Assembly: GCA_903919125.1 (NCBI GenBank)
Contig: CAIXGS010000026.1
Location: forward strand, 1-52,433
Reading direction: 5' to 3'
DNA length: 52,433 bases
Source: an uncultured Spartobacteria bacterium
GTDB lineage: Bacteria > Verrucomicrobiota > Verrucomicrobiia > Chthoniobacterales > Chthoniobacteraceae
Below are positions 26,754-36,241 of the stretch, piece by piece (positions within the stretch are counted from its first letter, which is position 1; each line of letters starts with the position of its first letter). Made by a program: the position numbers and the translations under genes. The notes under the pieces were generated by a model that saw nothing but the letters and a program-made list of their open reading frames with translations, had not been told where the DNA came from and made no database searches.

Positions 26754-26938
26754 ATTGTTGATCGAATTGCTGAATTGCTCTGACAGCCCCTCCACAGGGC
26801 GCCTTTGCCACTCGATTAGCACATTTTTGAACATCCTTAAAACTATTCGGGCGCCAAACCCGTAGCGAATCTGGACGCTTTGATAATAGTCGCCACCGTA
26901 TCTCCCTCCCACCCGTTCGATCTCTCCTTTTTTACCCC

Positions 26939-28864
26939 ATGAAACCGCGTATTACCCTCACGCTTGCCGCCGTTGCCGGCACACTTTTCGCGTACATCTG
27001 GTTCGTCGACCGGCATCAAAACACAACAAGAGAAGACGCTGAATCCTCGGCCAAAGTACTGCAACTAGACCGGTCTAAAATCTCTCACATCACTATAAAA
27101 AACGCGGGAACACAAATTCAACTCGCCAAGCAAAACGGCCTCTGGTCCCTCACCCAGCCCGTCTCGGACCCAGCAGACGCCGCCGTGGTGGATCAGCTAC
27201 TCTCCCTGTTGGAAAACCTGCGTCACGACTCCAAAATCACGCCTTCAACGGCGAGTAAGGAAGCAGATCAACTTAAAGAGTTCGGCCTAGATGAGTCAGA
27301 ACTTTCCATCAAACTGAGCTCCGAGGGTGCAAAAGATACAGAATTACTCCTCGGAAAAGACAGTGCCATTGAGGGCAAATTTTATGTTCGGCTTCAGGGC
27401 CAACCCGCTGTGTACGTCATCCGCAACGCTCTGCGCAACCAACTCACTCGCAAGGCAGATGATTTTCGTGATCACAAACTCGCTTCTATCCCGACTCAAT
27501 CAGTTCAAAAATTGACCGTAAAAACCAACGAGGGAGAGTTGGAATTGGAACGCAAAAACAGCCACTGGGACCTCATTAAACCCATGCGCGCCAGAGGGGC
27601 AGATTCTAAAGTGAACGACCTTCTCGCCGCAGTTCTGAATGCCAATTTAACCCAGTTTTTGCCAGCGGCACCCTCTCCAGAACAGGGTCTTTCTGAACCC
27701 CGCGCCACATTCACATTCCAAGTCGAAGGCCAAAGCAAACCCGTCATACTCCACATCGGAGCCACCCCTGCTGGGGATGAAAATAAGGACAAATCCTTTG
27801 CCAAAATCTCGACGCGAGATGCCGTCACCATCCTCCCGAATAACGCATTTGAACCTTTACTCAAAACCCGCCCAAACGACCTGCGCGAGCGCAAACTTTT
27901 GCGGGTGGAGTCCGATATCGTGGACCGCATCACCATTGAGCCCGCAGGCAAACCGCCCATCGTGCTGGCGCGCAAGGCAGAAACCTGGATTCACAAAATG
28001 GGTGACGCCGAAGGCCCTCTCCGTGAAGGTCTCGCTGCTAAACTCATAGCGGACCTCCAAGCTGCGGAAACCGTCAACTTTGTTGCGGACCTGGCCCCAG
28101 ACCTCACCCCCTACGGCTTGGCGCAGCCACAACTCAGCGTCCGGCTTTCCTCATTCGCAAGCGGTAACACCGCCGAGACACAAGCTGGAGAAAAACCCAT
28201 CGTCACCGTACTTTTTGGCTCCGTGGAGGGCGACCATGGATACGCTAAATTGGACGATGAACCCTTCATAGTAGCCACACCCAAGACGCTACTTGCCTCA
28301 TTCCCTACCGAACTCTTGGACATCCTGCCTACCGCCCCTCTGGAGGCCGTAGTCGAATTTAAAAAAGAGGCTGTCGAAGGTATCCAAACTGTCTTCGCAG
28401 GCAAATCCACGCGATTAGAGAAAGGCGCGGACGGGTGGACTGTTTCCAGCGGCACCCAAGCGACCGTAGAGGTTCCAGCAACCACAACAAAACCGGATCC
28501 AACCGCTATTGAGGGCTTTTTAGATTACTTGATAGAACTCCAAGCTGGAAGACGTACCGGCACGCATGAGTCTCTCATAAAGGCGCTTGAAACTCCCCTA
28601 CTTTCCATCACGGTAACGCTCCAAAAGGCTGCACCCGCGCAAAAAGTCAGTATCTCACTAGGACACCCCATCAAGGACGGTTCCTTTCCAGCAACCGTCA
28701 CCGGAAAAGAAGGCGTTTTTCTGCTCAACGAAGCGAGTGAAGCCGCGTTGGAAAAAGCCATTGCCTCCCTCCGACTGCCGTCGCCTCCTCCGGAAAACGC
28801 ACCCTCAGGACAACCTGAATCTAACCTAGTACCGAAGTCCCCAGCAGCGAACCCTCCGAAATAA
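26939..28864 (+). CDS. DUF4340 domain protein following the GldAFG-like genes
   Basis: A 641-residue protein with one N-terminal hydrophobic segment (ITLTLAAVAGTLFAYIWFV) acting as membrane anchor or uncleaved signal. A long periplasmic region of repeated beta-rich modules follows, each with an LxLDRSKISxIxIKN or KLTVKTNEGELELER-type strand pattern, a W-x-L/I-T/K-P motif, and a GLDESEL or GLAQPQL turn. This is the pattern of DUF4340 proteins, which are habitually encoded next to GldG. The C-terminus is rich in Pro. A 185-bp gap without genes separates it from GldG, yet the same order recurs in many genomes as I recall. Function unknown. Confidence 0.85.
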   Translation: MKPRITLTLAAVAGTLFAYIWFVDRHQNTTREDAESSAKVLQLDRSKISHITIKNAGTQIQLAKQNGLWSLTQPVSDPADAAVVDQLLSLLENLRHDSKITPSTASKEADQLKEFGLDESELSIKLSSEGAKDTELLLGKDSAIEGKFYVRLQGQPAVYVIRNALRNQLTRKADDFRDHKLASIPTQSVQKLTVKTNEGELELERKNSHWDLIKPMRARGADSKVNDLLAAVLNANLTQFLPAAPSPEQGLSEPRATFTFQVEGQSKPVILHIGATPAGDENKDKSFAKISTRDAVTILPNNAFEPLLKTRPNDLRERKLLRVESDIVDRITIEPAGKPPIVLARKAETWIHKMGDAEGPLREGLAAKLIADLQAAETVNFVADLAPDLTPYGLAQPQLSVRLSSFASGNTAETQAGEKPIVTVLFGSVEGDHGYAKLDDEPFIVATPKTLLASFPTELLDILPTAPLEAVVEFKKEAVEGIQTVFAGKSTRLEKGADGWTVSSGTQATVEVPATTTKPDPTAIEGFLDYLIELQAGRRTGTHESLIKALETPLLSITVTLQKAAPAQKVSISLGHPIKDGSFPATVTGKEGVFLLNEASEAALEKAIASLRLPSPPPENAPSGQPESNLVPKSPAANPPK

Positions 28865-28993
28865 GAGCTTGCCCGCCACATCAAGCAACATTGGGTCTTT
28901 ATAGCTGGGGAACGGCTATGGTAAACTGACGCGCGTAGAAGTGTCAGAGAGCGCAACACTCGGGGACATGTTCCAGCACCCCCATTTCCGTAG

Positions 28994-29067
28994 GCGCCCG
29001 TAGCTCAGCTGGATAGAGCAACGGATTTCTAATCCGTCGGTCACTGGTTCGAATCCAGTCGGGCGCG
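28994..29067 (+). tRNA. tRNA-Arg (anticodon TCT)
   Basis: A complete cloverleaf of 74 nt: acceptor stem GCGCCCG/CGGGCGC, D arm GCTC-N9-GAGC, anticodon stem ACGGA/TCCGT with loop TTTCTAA (anticodon TCT at 29028-29030), 5-nt variable loop, and T arm ACTGG-TTCGAAT-CCAGT. All stems pair perfectly. The 3' CCA is not encoded and must be added by the nucleotidyltransferase. It decodes AGA. Confidence 0.97.
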
Positions 29068-29288
29068 CTTTAAACAAGGAGTGGATTCCGTGAGGCCCTC
29101 TCCCTCTCCACCCGAATTTAGAGCTGGCACCGAGACCCAGCCCATCCGATCGGGAACTTTCTTCCGATGAAAGGATATGGGGCCATGGGTGGCCAGTTGG
29201 CCTAAAACGGGCGCCCCTGTGTCTCAGCAGACTTCTCTGTTGGACCTCTTATTCAAGTCGCCTGTCGCGACTGCAACCTGTGGATACA

Positions 29289-31733
29289 ATGCTCTCCCTC
29301 TCCGAATCTCCGTTCATTAAGTGGTTCTCCGAAATTTCCGCCGAAGATATCCCTCTGGTTGGTGGCAAGAATGCGTCGCTAGGGGAGATGTTTTCCGCCT
29401 TAGCCCCCAAGGGTGTGAGAGTCCCAGACGGGTTTGCCATCACAGCGGATTCCTACCGTTACTTTCTGCGTCATGCAGGGCTTGATGCTCAAATTGAGGC
29501 CGCGCTCGCCGGATTAGAGACTCGCGATATGGAAAACTTAAGCCACCACGGCAACGTTGTGCGGCAAATTATTCTCAAAGCGACTCTTCCAGCCAGCCTT
29601 CAAGCCCTCATCGCTGCGGCTTACTTTCAGCTGCAGGCGGGCGCGGCAACGCCTCTGGACGTCGCGGTACGCTCATCGGCAACCGCTGAAGATTTGCCAG
29701 ATGCCAGCTTTGCGGGTCAACAGGAGACTTATCTGAATGTGAATGGTGTAGATGCTCTTCTGGAAGCGACGAAAATGTGCTTTGCCTCGCTCTTTACGGA
29801 TCGCGCGATCAGTTACCGAGTCGATAAAGGATTCACACATTCCAATGTCGCTCTGAGCGTGGGTGTGCAGCGCATGGTTCGCTCCGATCTCGCTTGCGCG
29901 GGGGTGATCTTCACTATTGATACCGAAACGGGTTTTCGTGATGCCGTGATAATCAGTTCGTCTTGGGGGCTAGGCGAGAATGTGGTGCAGGGATCTGTAA
30001 CCCCAGACGAATACTTGGTTTTTAAACCAACCCTCAAGACAGGCCATCGCCCCATTCTGCAAAAAACGGTTGGCAGCAAGGAGTCCAAGCTGGTTTACGA
30101 CAGCGATTCTGGAAGGCGTGTCAAAAATGTGCCAGCCACGGCTGAAGAGCGATTGAAGCCATCCCTCACGGATGATGAGGTATTGGAACTCGCCCGATGG
30201 GCTTGTGTGGTCGAGGATCACTACTCAGTGAAGCGCGGCCATCCGGTGCCGATGGATCTCGAGTGGGCTAAAGACGGTCTTACTGGGGAGTTGTTCATCG
30301 TTCAGGCAAGACCCGAAACTGTCCAGTCGCGCAGGAATCTGGACGTTCTGGAAACCTACCACCTCGCCGAACGTGGTAAAGTGATTGTGAGCGGGAGAAG
30401 TATCGGTACGAAAGTTGCCACGGGACGCGTGAGAGTGATTCGGAGTGTCGAATCCATCGGCCAGTTTAAGGCGGGAGAGATTCTTGTGACCGACAAAACG
30501 GACCCCGACTGGCAGCCAATTATGAAAATGGCAGCCGCCATCATCACCAACCGAGGGGGGCGCACGTGTCATGCTGCCATTGTGAGCCGCGAGCTTTCCG
30601 TTCCCGCCATTGTAGGAACGGAACACGGCACTGAAGTGCTTCAGGACGGTCAGCTGGTCACAGTGAGCTGTTCCGAAGGTGAAACGGGGTTTGTATACGA
30701 GGGGGCATTGCCTTTTGAGGTGGAGCACACGGATCTTAAGTCGCTCGAACACCCTCGCACTAGAGTCATGCTCAACTTGGCCAACCCCGAGCAGGCCTTT
30801 GCGCTTTCCTTCCTCCCCAACGATGGTGTCGGACTGGCGCGAATGGAGTTTATCATTAACAATGCTATCAAGATCCATCCGATGGCACTTGTCGGGTTTG
30901 ATCAGCTAGCAGACCCTCTGGCTCGTCTGGAGATTGAACGGCTCACTGTTGGTTATGGGGATAAATCTCAGTACTTCGTCGACAAACTAGCCAGAGGCGT
31001 TGCCATGATTGCAGCCGCATTTTATCCAAAAGATGTCATCCTGCGGTTGAGTGATTTCAAAACAAATGAGTACGCCAACCTCATCGGTGGCCGAGCTTAC
31101 GAGCCCGAAGAAGCGAATCCCATGCTCGGGTTCCGCGGCGCTAGCCGCTACGGCCATCCGCTCTACAAGGCAGGCTTCGCGCTAGAGTGTCGAGCGGTGA
31201 AAACAGTCAGAGAAGAGATGGGCCTCACCAATTTGAAACTCATGATTCCTTTCTGCCGTTCGGTGGAGGAGGGATTGAATGTGCAGGCCGAACTTGCGAC
31301 GCACGGTTTGAGGCGCGGTGAAAACAGTCTTGAACTCTACATGATGTGTGAAGTTCCTAGTAACGTGATTCTTGCAGAAGAATTCTGCGACATATTTGAC
31401 GGATTCAGTATCGGCTCCAACGACCTCACCCAGCTCATTCTTGGGGTGGATAGAGACAGCTCAATTTTGACGCCCATCTTTGACGAAAGAAATAAGGCAG
31501 TGAAAAGGATGATAGCGCAGGTCATTCAGGTGTGTCGGACCAGGGGAGTCAAAATTGGAATCTGCGGGCAGGCTCCGAGCGATTATCCCGAATTCGCAGA
31601 GTTTCTTGTGCGTCAAGGCATTGATAGTATCTCACTAAATCCGGATACGGTTCTTAGAACCACCCTCGCCATCTTGGGCGCGGAAAAGGTCATGGCGCAG
31701 GGGCAGGTCCGTACCAGGACGATGCAAGTGTAA
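29289..31733 (+). CDS. ppsA: Phosphoenolpyruvate synthase
   Basis: About 814 residues from ATG 29289; an in-frame GTG at 29280 would add three. It converts pyruvate, ATP and water to PEP, AMP and phosphate for gluconeogenesis. The N-terminal ATP-grasp part begins FIKWFSEISAEDIPLVGGKNASLGEM and includes VRSSATAEDLPDASFAGQQET. The swivelling domain carries the catalytic His in GGRTCHAAIVSREL, at about residue 428. The C-terminal PEP/pyruvate barrel has GVGLARMEF, IGSNDLTQL and the GICGQAPSDYPE active-site cysteine segment. Length is normal. It lies about 220 bp after tRNA-Arg and stands alone. Confidence 0.95.
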   Translation: MLSLSESPFIKWFSEISAEDIPLVGGKNASLGEMFSALAPKGVRVPDGFAITADSYRYFLRHAGLDAQIEAALAGLETRDMENLSHHGNVVRQIILKATLPASLQALIAAAYFQLQAGAATPLDVAVRSSATAEDLPDASFAGQQETYLNVNGVDALLEATKMCFASLFTDRAISYRVDKGFTHSNVALSVGVQRMVRSDLACAGVIFTIDTETGFRDAVIISSSWGLGENVVQGSVTPDEYLVFKPTLKTGHRPILQKTVGSKESKLVYDSDSGRRVKNVPATAEERLKPSLTDDEVLELARWACVVEDHYSVKRGHPVPMDLEWAKDGLTGELFIVQARPETVQSRRNLDVLETYHLAERGKVIVSGRSIGTKVATGRVRVIRSVESIGQFKAGEILVTDKTDPDWQPIMKMAAAIITNRGGRTCHAAIVSRELSVPAIVGTEHGTEVLQDGQLVTVSCSEGETGFVYEGALPFEVEHTDLKSLEHPRTRVMLNLANPEQAFALSFLPNDGVGLARMEFIINNAIKIHPMALVGFDQLADPLARLEIERLTVGYGDKSQYFVDKLARGVAMIAAAFYPKDVILRLSDFKTNEYANLIGGRAYEPEEANPMLGFRGASRYGHPLYKAGFALECRAVKTVREEMGLTNLKLMIPFCRSVEEGLNVQAELATHGLRRGENSLELYMMCEVPSNVILAEEFCDIFDGFSIGSNDLTQLILGVDRDSSILTPIFDERNKAVKRMIAQVIQVCRTRGVKIGICGQAPSDYPEFAEFLVRQGIDSISLNPDTVLRTTLAILGAEKVMAQGQVRTRTMQV

Positions 31734-31943
31734 AATCACAGAGCCAAATTTGTACGGGACTGCGAGTAGCACGATGTCAGCCAAACGAAATGACAATTGG
31801 TGTGCACCTTGGCTGGCACGTGGCCCTTGAATACCTCGTTTTTTAGGACGCTTTCAGACGCACTAGGATCAACCCTGATCCCAGAGATGGGCAAAATGAT
31901 TCCTAGAACTTTTTAATACGCCGATTCCGTAGCGAAAGGTGCT

Positions 31944-32444
31944 ATGAAACTCAACTCTTTGACCGACCTGTTTATTGCTGAACTCCACGATCTCTTAAGT
32001 GCCGAGCGCCAACTCGTCCAAATTTTACCAAAAGTTATAAGATCCGTATCCCACAGTGAGTTGCGGGAGGCTCTGGATTCGCATCTTAAGGAAACCACTG
32101 TCCACGAACAGCGGCTCCTGGAGTGTTTTCAAAAACTGGGCATCCCCTCCGCTCCGGGACGCAGCCACGGGATGATCGGGTTGATTTCCGCTTGGATGGA
32201 AGTCCAAGAGGCGCCCGCTCACCCCGATGTGCGCGATGCTGCAACCATAGCGGCCGTCCAGCACATGGAGCATTACGAGATTGCAGGATACGGTTGCGCC
32301 CACGCATACGCAGAGGCCTTGGATCATCATGAGGTAGCTACCCTGCTCAGGCTCACTCTTTTGGAAGAAGAGGAGTGTGACCGGCACCTGACTCACTTGG
32401 CAGAAACACTGGTCAACGCAGACGCAGAACTGCACGCCAGATAA
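31944..32444 (+). CDS. DUF892 (YciE-type) ferritin-like protein
   Basis: A 166-residue all-helical protein beginning LNSLTDLFIAELHDLLSAERQL. It has the H-x-x-E-T-x-x-H-E-Q-R-L segment and later the QHMEHYEIAGYG and EEECDRHLTHLA helices, which provide Glu/His ligands of a di-iron four-helix bundle. This matches YciE/DUF892 proteins, which are associated with stress responses. A Shine-Dalgarno-like GAAAGG lies a few bases before the start. It is monocistronic. Confidence 0.9.
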   Translation: MKLNSLTDLFIAELHDLLSAERQLVQILPKVIRSVSHSELREALDSHLKETTVHEQRLLECFQKLGIPSAPGRSHGMIGLISAWMEVQEAPAHPDVRDAATIAAVQHMEHYEIAGYGCAHAYAEALDHHEVATLLRLTLLEEEECDRHLTHLAETLVNADAELHAR

Positions 32445-33237
32445 TATGCGCGCCGTCGTATGAAACGCAAATCTCCATCAGGAGGCGCCCGATACGCCAC
32501 CTGGTGGGGATTCTCGAAACGGTGTGTGCGCGGTCCGTGCGGTTTTGGCTTCGCGGGGCTTGGCGTGGCTCAAGAAACTCACCAATTGCAGGCTTTACCC
32601 GCTGGGTGTATTCCGTGTTTTCCGAGTTGATCGGTGAACGCACTTTCGCCCGATTCGCCACTTATCAGCATAGCTTTATAATTGTCTCACACACTTGAAA
32701 CTTCGTTTCGAGCTGAGGCGCCATTCGATTCTTCGGATGACGAATCCAATCTGGAAGCGTTGATGCAAGGTGACCGCAAGATGGGCTTACGGCCTCGTCG
32801 CCGTTTTAATTGAGGATTCCGCGCACCCGCCCATGCGTCGCCTCGTCCTTTTTTGCCCTCTTCAAAAAAGAGGGCGCGCATCTTGTCCCGTGGAATTTCG
32901 TGTGCTGAATGAATCTCCGTTCTGAAGTGTAACCGCTTGGTAAAATAACCTCGAGGAACCCATGTAATTTTCAAGCCGCAATTCACACCGCAACAGGCAA
33001 ATCTCTTACAAGATCTCGGCGTATTGCATGAGTTGAGCTGCGAAAGGAGGTGCGTATGCTCAACCGTTAATGTGTCCTATTTCGATTAGGGGGAAAGGAC
33101 TTCTGTGGGCGCGCTAATGACAGAGAGTTCACACGTAGTGTGCTGAGTCGCGGCTAATAGAGGGGCTTTAGTTATGGCGCTACTTGTCAGTTTTTTTAAT
33201 TAACGGGTTTAGTAAAATACCCAAGAAGGAGGCAGTT
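32445..33237. other. 793-bp region without a convincing gene
   Basis: No open frame here has protein-like composition. Two details stand out. The first is a perfect 8-bp hairpin, GCCCTCTT-CAAAA-AAGAGGGC, at 32855-32875. The second is a full anti-16S complement (AAAGGAGGTG, 33044-33053) placed before an ATG at 33056 that opens only MLNR and a stop. The region may hold a leader, a small RNA or decayed sequence. Confidence 0.4.
33226..33232 (+). promoter_or_regulatory. Ribosome binding site deciding the start at 33238
   Basis: AAGGAGG with a 5-nt spacer before ATG 33238. It shows that translation starts there and not at the in-frame TTG at 33184. Confidence 0.85.
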
Positions 33238-34488
33238 ATGGATGGGGATATGGACTGGTTGATTGTGCCTTTAGCCTTAATTTACGCCGTGGTATTTTGG
33301 CTGGTCTCTTTGCGGGTTCCTTCGGTGCCAATGGCACTGATTCTTGGCTTGGCACCATTTCAAAACGATATCTCCGGGTTTGGTGGCCTCCACTTTTCTA
33401 TTTCAGAGGTCCACTTATTTTTATCGGCGCCTCTGCTGTGCACTCGGGTAGGCAGGCTTCGCTGGGGTTGGATGGGCGGAATTTTGGCCTCTGGGCTCGC
33501 CATAACAGTTCTTTTGACTGTGCCAAACTGGCGGGACACCTCCACTTTGTCTCTGGTTCAGATGGGACTTTACTGGATCGGCGCAGTGTTTCTCTTCACC
33601 AACTTGCCACGAAGTAGTCAAGACTTCGCTTTGGCGTGGAAGACTCTTATTGCAGTTGGTTGTGTGTTGGGAGTGATGGCCGTAGTGACGGGTTCCAGTT
33701 ATTTTTTTGGGCTCAATAAAAACGGAATCGGTGCCTCGTTAGCATGCACACTCATCGTGGCTATGGAGTGCTGGATGTGCGCCAAGGAGTCGCAACGCTG
33801 GAAGTATGTCCTCGTTTTATTGCTGGTCTCGGCGGCTTTGGTTCTCGTCCTTTCCCGAGGGGCGTGGATCTCTGCTCTCGCGGGCTTGGGTTTTCTTCTG
33901 CTGTGGCGTTCTCAGTATCTGTTGGTTGCCAAGTTGGCTTTTGCTGCCGTTCCCGTTGTTGCCGCCGTGTGGATGGTGCTTCCAGCGGAGTCGCGGGATT
34001 ACGCTTTGGCGATCGATGATTCCCGATACAACATCCATGCGAGGACGCTCAATGCGGATTTTGCTCGGGAGCAATGGTTAAGCAGTCCGTTCATAGGCGT
34101 AGGAGCCGGGCTTAGAAAGGAATACGACGCGACAAATATTCTCTGGCTCACCCTAGCGGAAACTGGCCCCCTCGGGTTGCTGACATTTTTGACGGTCAAC
34201 GGAGCCCTTGTCGTAGGGGTGTGGCGCCGCAGGCCGCGAAGACCATCCTTTACGCCGGATTCTTCAGCGATCGCTTTGGCTGGGGCGCTGGTGCTCGGGA
34301 AACTGGTGCACGGCTTGGTGGACCATTATTGGAGCCGGGGCGCCATCATGATCGCTTGGGCCTCGGTTGGTCTGGCACTTTCCGTGGAGGCTCGCACCCT
34401 TTTCCCTCGAGTAAGGGCCGGCGTTGGGCGCCATGAAAAAGACAAGAGCAACCCCAAGGGGGATTCTCCACATCCAATTTTTTCTTAG
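33238..34488 (+). CDS. O-antigen ligase/polymerase-like membrane protein
   Basis: About 416 residues with roughly ten membrane helices. The start is set by a strong ribosome binding site. The LVLSRGAWISALAGL segment matches the S-R-G/T-x-W motif of Wzy/WaaL (PF04932) proteins. A long periplasmic loop, ESRDYALAIDDSRYNIHARTL then FIGVGAGLR, corresponds to the catalytic loop region, which ends G-x-G. Such proteins polymerise or ligate lipid-linked glycans, or act in exopolysaccharide export. It stands alone with no glycosyltransferase neighbour, so its substrate is unknown. It may serve the glycan genes at the left end of the window. Confidence 0.75.
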   Translation: MDGDMDWLIVPLALIYAVVFWLVSLRVPSVPMALILGLAPFQNDISGFGGLHFSISEVHLFLSAPLLCTRVGRLRWGWMGGILASGLAITVLLTVPNWRDTSTLSLVQMGLYWIGAVFLFTNLPRSSQDFALAWKTLIAVGCVLGVMAVVTGSSYFFGLNKNGIGASLACTLIVAMECWMCAKESQRWKYVLVLLLVSAALVLVLSRGAWISALAGLGFLLLWRSQYLLVAKLAFAAVPVVAAVWMVLPAESRDYALAIDDSRYNIHARTLNADFAREQWLSSPFIGVGAGLRKEYDATNILWLTLAETGPLGLLTFLTVNGALVVGVWRRRPRRPSFTPDSSAIALAGALVLGKLVHGLVDHYWSRGAIMIAWASVGLALSVEARTLFPRVRAGVGRHEKDKSNPKGDSPHPIFS

Positions 34489-34646
34489 TGGCCCCTTAGG
34501 CGCTGAAAAGCGGTATCGTGACGGTTCACGCATCTTTGTTTGCAGGTGGGGTCTTCTTGGCAAATCGCGCAGCTTTCAGCTCGAGAAGCTCTCTAAAACA
34601 ACCCAGCAAGCTCGAGTAGATTTGCCTGCCTTGACCGCACTACTGG

Positions 34647-36065
34647 CTACGGGGCCGTCGCGGCAGTGCCACTGGCGTCGACTTTCCAACCCCACTTTTC
34701 AATATAAGCGAGACCGGGAAGGAACTCGTCCTTTTGTTCGGTGAGCTTGCTTTGCAAAAGGCCTTCCATTTCGGAGAGCAGCTTGGTGTGCGAAGATTTA
34801 GCCACCAGATTATCCAACTGGAACGGGTCGGCTTGGTTGTCGTACAACAACCAAGGCCCACTTAAATCACGCGCATAGGAGTAGCGCGCTGTCCGGACTT
34901 CCCGGTACTCGCGGCCCCCTTGCGCCTTGGTGTATTCTCCGAACGGAGCGATGCACCGAATCACTGCGGCGCCGCCCGAGGGATCAACACCCCCTCGCAT
35001 ACAATTAGTGAAGTCCAGTCCTTCCACACTCTTCGGCACGGGTCTGCCGCAAAGGCGCAAAAGCGTGGGCATGACATCCTCAGAGTTAATGGTCGCCGCT
35101 AAACGGCTTGGTTTCACGTCCAGTTTTTTTGGCACCCGGAACAACAACGGGACGCGTACGGACTCCTCCCAAGGGCGTTGTTTCCGTATTTGCCCCTGAG
35201 AACGCAACATGTCCCCATGATCTGAGGTAAATACGATAATGGTATCCTCTGAAAGACCTGTATCCTTCAATGTCCGAACGATATCCCCCACGCACTCGTC
35301 CAATGCGCTACAGTGCGCGTAGTAATTTGCAAGCTCCGCGCGGGTACGTGGCGCAGCGTCGGATGGGACGTTGTCGCGTAACTGGATTTGGTCTGAGGAG
35401 TAGAGGTCCCGAAATTTTTGAGGGGCTGTTTCGTAGGGGTTGTGTGGAGGCCCCCAAGCCAGCCAAAGCAAGAAAGGCTTTTCGGAGAATGAATGGTTTG
35501 CGATGTAGGTTTGGGCATCACGAGTTTGGGCGATCGCGTCGTAACCCTCCCACTTTAACTTCCCTTCCTTGCCGTCGTAATACGTCGAATTGTTGTAGTC
35601 GTGGGTGCACTCGCACACTTTCCAATAATCGAAACCTTGCCTGCGATTGGGGGGAATTGAGCTAAGGCGCCCATGGCCGTCTACGTGCCATTTACCGATG
35701 CAACCGGTGTCGTATCCGGCTGCCTTAAGTTCTTTGGCGAGTGTTACCGCTCCCGTGTTTAAGGGGACATCGTTGATGAAAACCCCGTGTGTCTGGGGGC
35801 GCTGACCGGTCAGAAGGGACGCGCGTGTGGGTGAGCACACTGGCATGCCGGAAACCGCCTGAGTGAAATTAACTGACTCCCTCTCCAGTTGGTCCAGATG
35901 AGGCGTTTTAACGTTGGGATCACCAGCGAAACCAAAAGCCTGAGCCCTCCATTGGTCGGCAAGGATAAAGATGACGTTGGGCGGTTTCGGGGCTGCGTTC
36001 GCTGTGGGATTGGCAGCGAACCCAATCAAGAGCAGTAAGCACGAAAGAATCCGGGGGAGCGTCAT
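34647..36065 (-). CDS. Secreted sulfatase, formylglycine type
   Basis: A 472-residue S1-family sulfatase with a signal peptide (MTLPRILSCLLLLIGFAANPTANA). The metal-binding VIFILADQWR is followed by the C-S-P-T-R signature. Cys77 is the residue converted to formylglycine by a sulfatase-modifying enzyme. Later landmarks are GKWHVDGHG, FVFTSDHGDMLRSQG-like strand (IIVFTSDHGD) and a C-terminal LYDNQADPFQLDNLV. It hydrolyses a sulfate ester, probably of a marine-type or host polysaccharide, in the periplasm or outside. It is divergent from the lactonase gene across a 176-bp promoter region. Confidence 0.94.
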   Translation of the reverse strand: MTLPRILSCLLLLIGFAANPTANAAPKPPNVIFILADQWRAQAFGFAGDPNVKTPHLDQLERESVNFTQAVSGMPVCSPTRASLLTGQRPQTHGVFINDVPLNTGAVTLAKELKAAGYDTGCIGKWHVDGHGRLSSIPPNRRQGFDYWKVCECTHDYNNSTYYDGKEGKLKWEGYDAIAQTRDAQTYIANHSFSEKPFLLWLAWGPPHNPYETAPQKFRDLYSSDQIQLRDNVPSDAAPRTRAELANYYAHCSALDECVGDIVRTLKDTGLSEDTIIVFTSDHGDMLRSQGQIRKQRPWEESVRVPLLFRVPKKLDVKPSRLAATINSEDVMPTLLRLCGRPVPKSVEGLDFTNCMRGGVDPSGGAAVIRCIAPFGEYTKAQGGREYREVRTARYSYARDLSGPWLLYDNQADPFQLDNLVAKSSHTKLLSEMEGLLQSKLTEQKDEFLPGLAYIEKWGWKVDASGTAATAP

Positions 36066-36241
36066 GAGTGGAATAAAATGTCGGCGTGGATTGATTTACT
36101 CACAGGCGATGAACATTGCGATGCAAACTTGCAGAGTCGCACAAGCCGGATGCGATCGCTTCAAAACGCCTCCGTTGTCATTAGATTAATGAAGCTACGC
36201 CTTGTTCTAGAAAGTAGCGTTAAAACAGTTAAGGTTGAAGG

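Noticed and set aside
30225-30878. 217-codon minus-strand frame inside ppsA
   Set aside because: It lies wholly within a conserved coding region, and its peptide matches no family.
32855-32875. Perfect hairpin GCCCTCTT-CAAAA-AAGAGGGC as a terminator
   Set aside because: The T run precedes the stem on the plus strand, and the minus strand is followed by A residues, so neither direction has the required trailing U tract.
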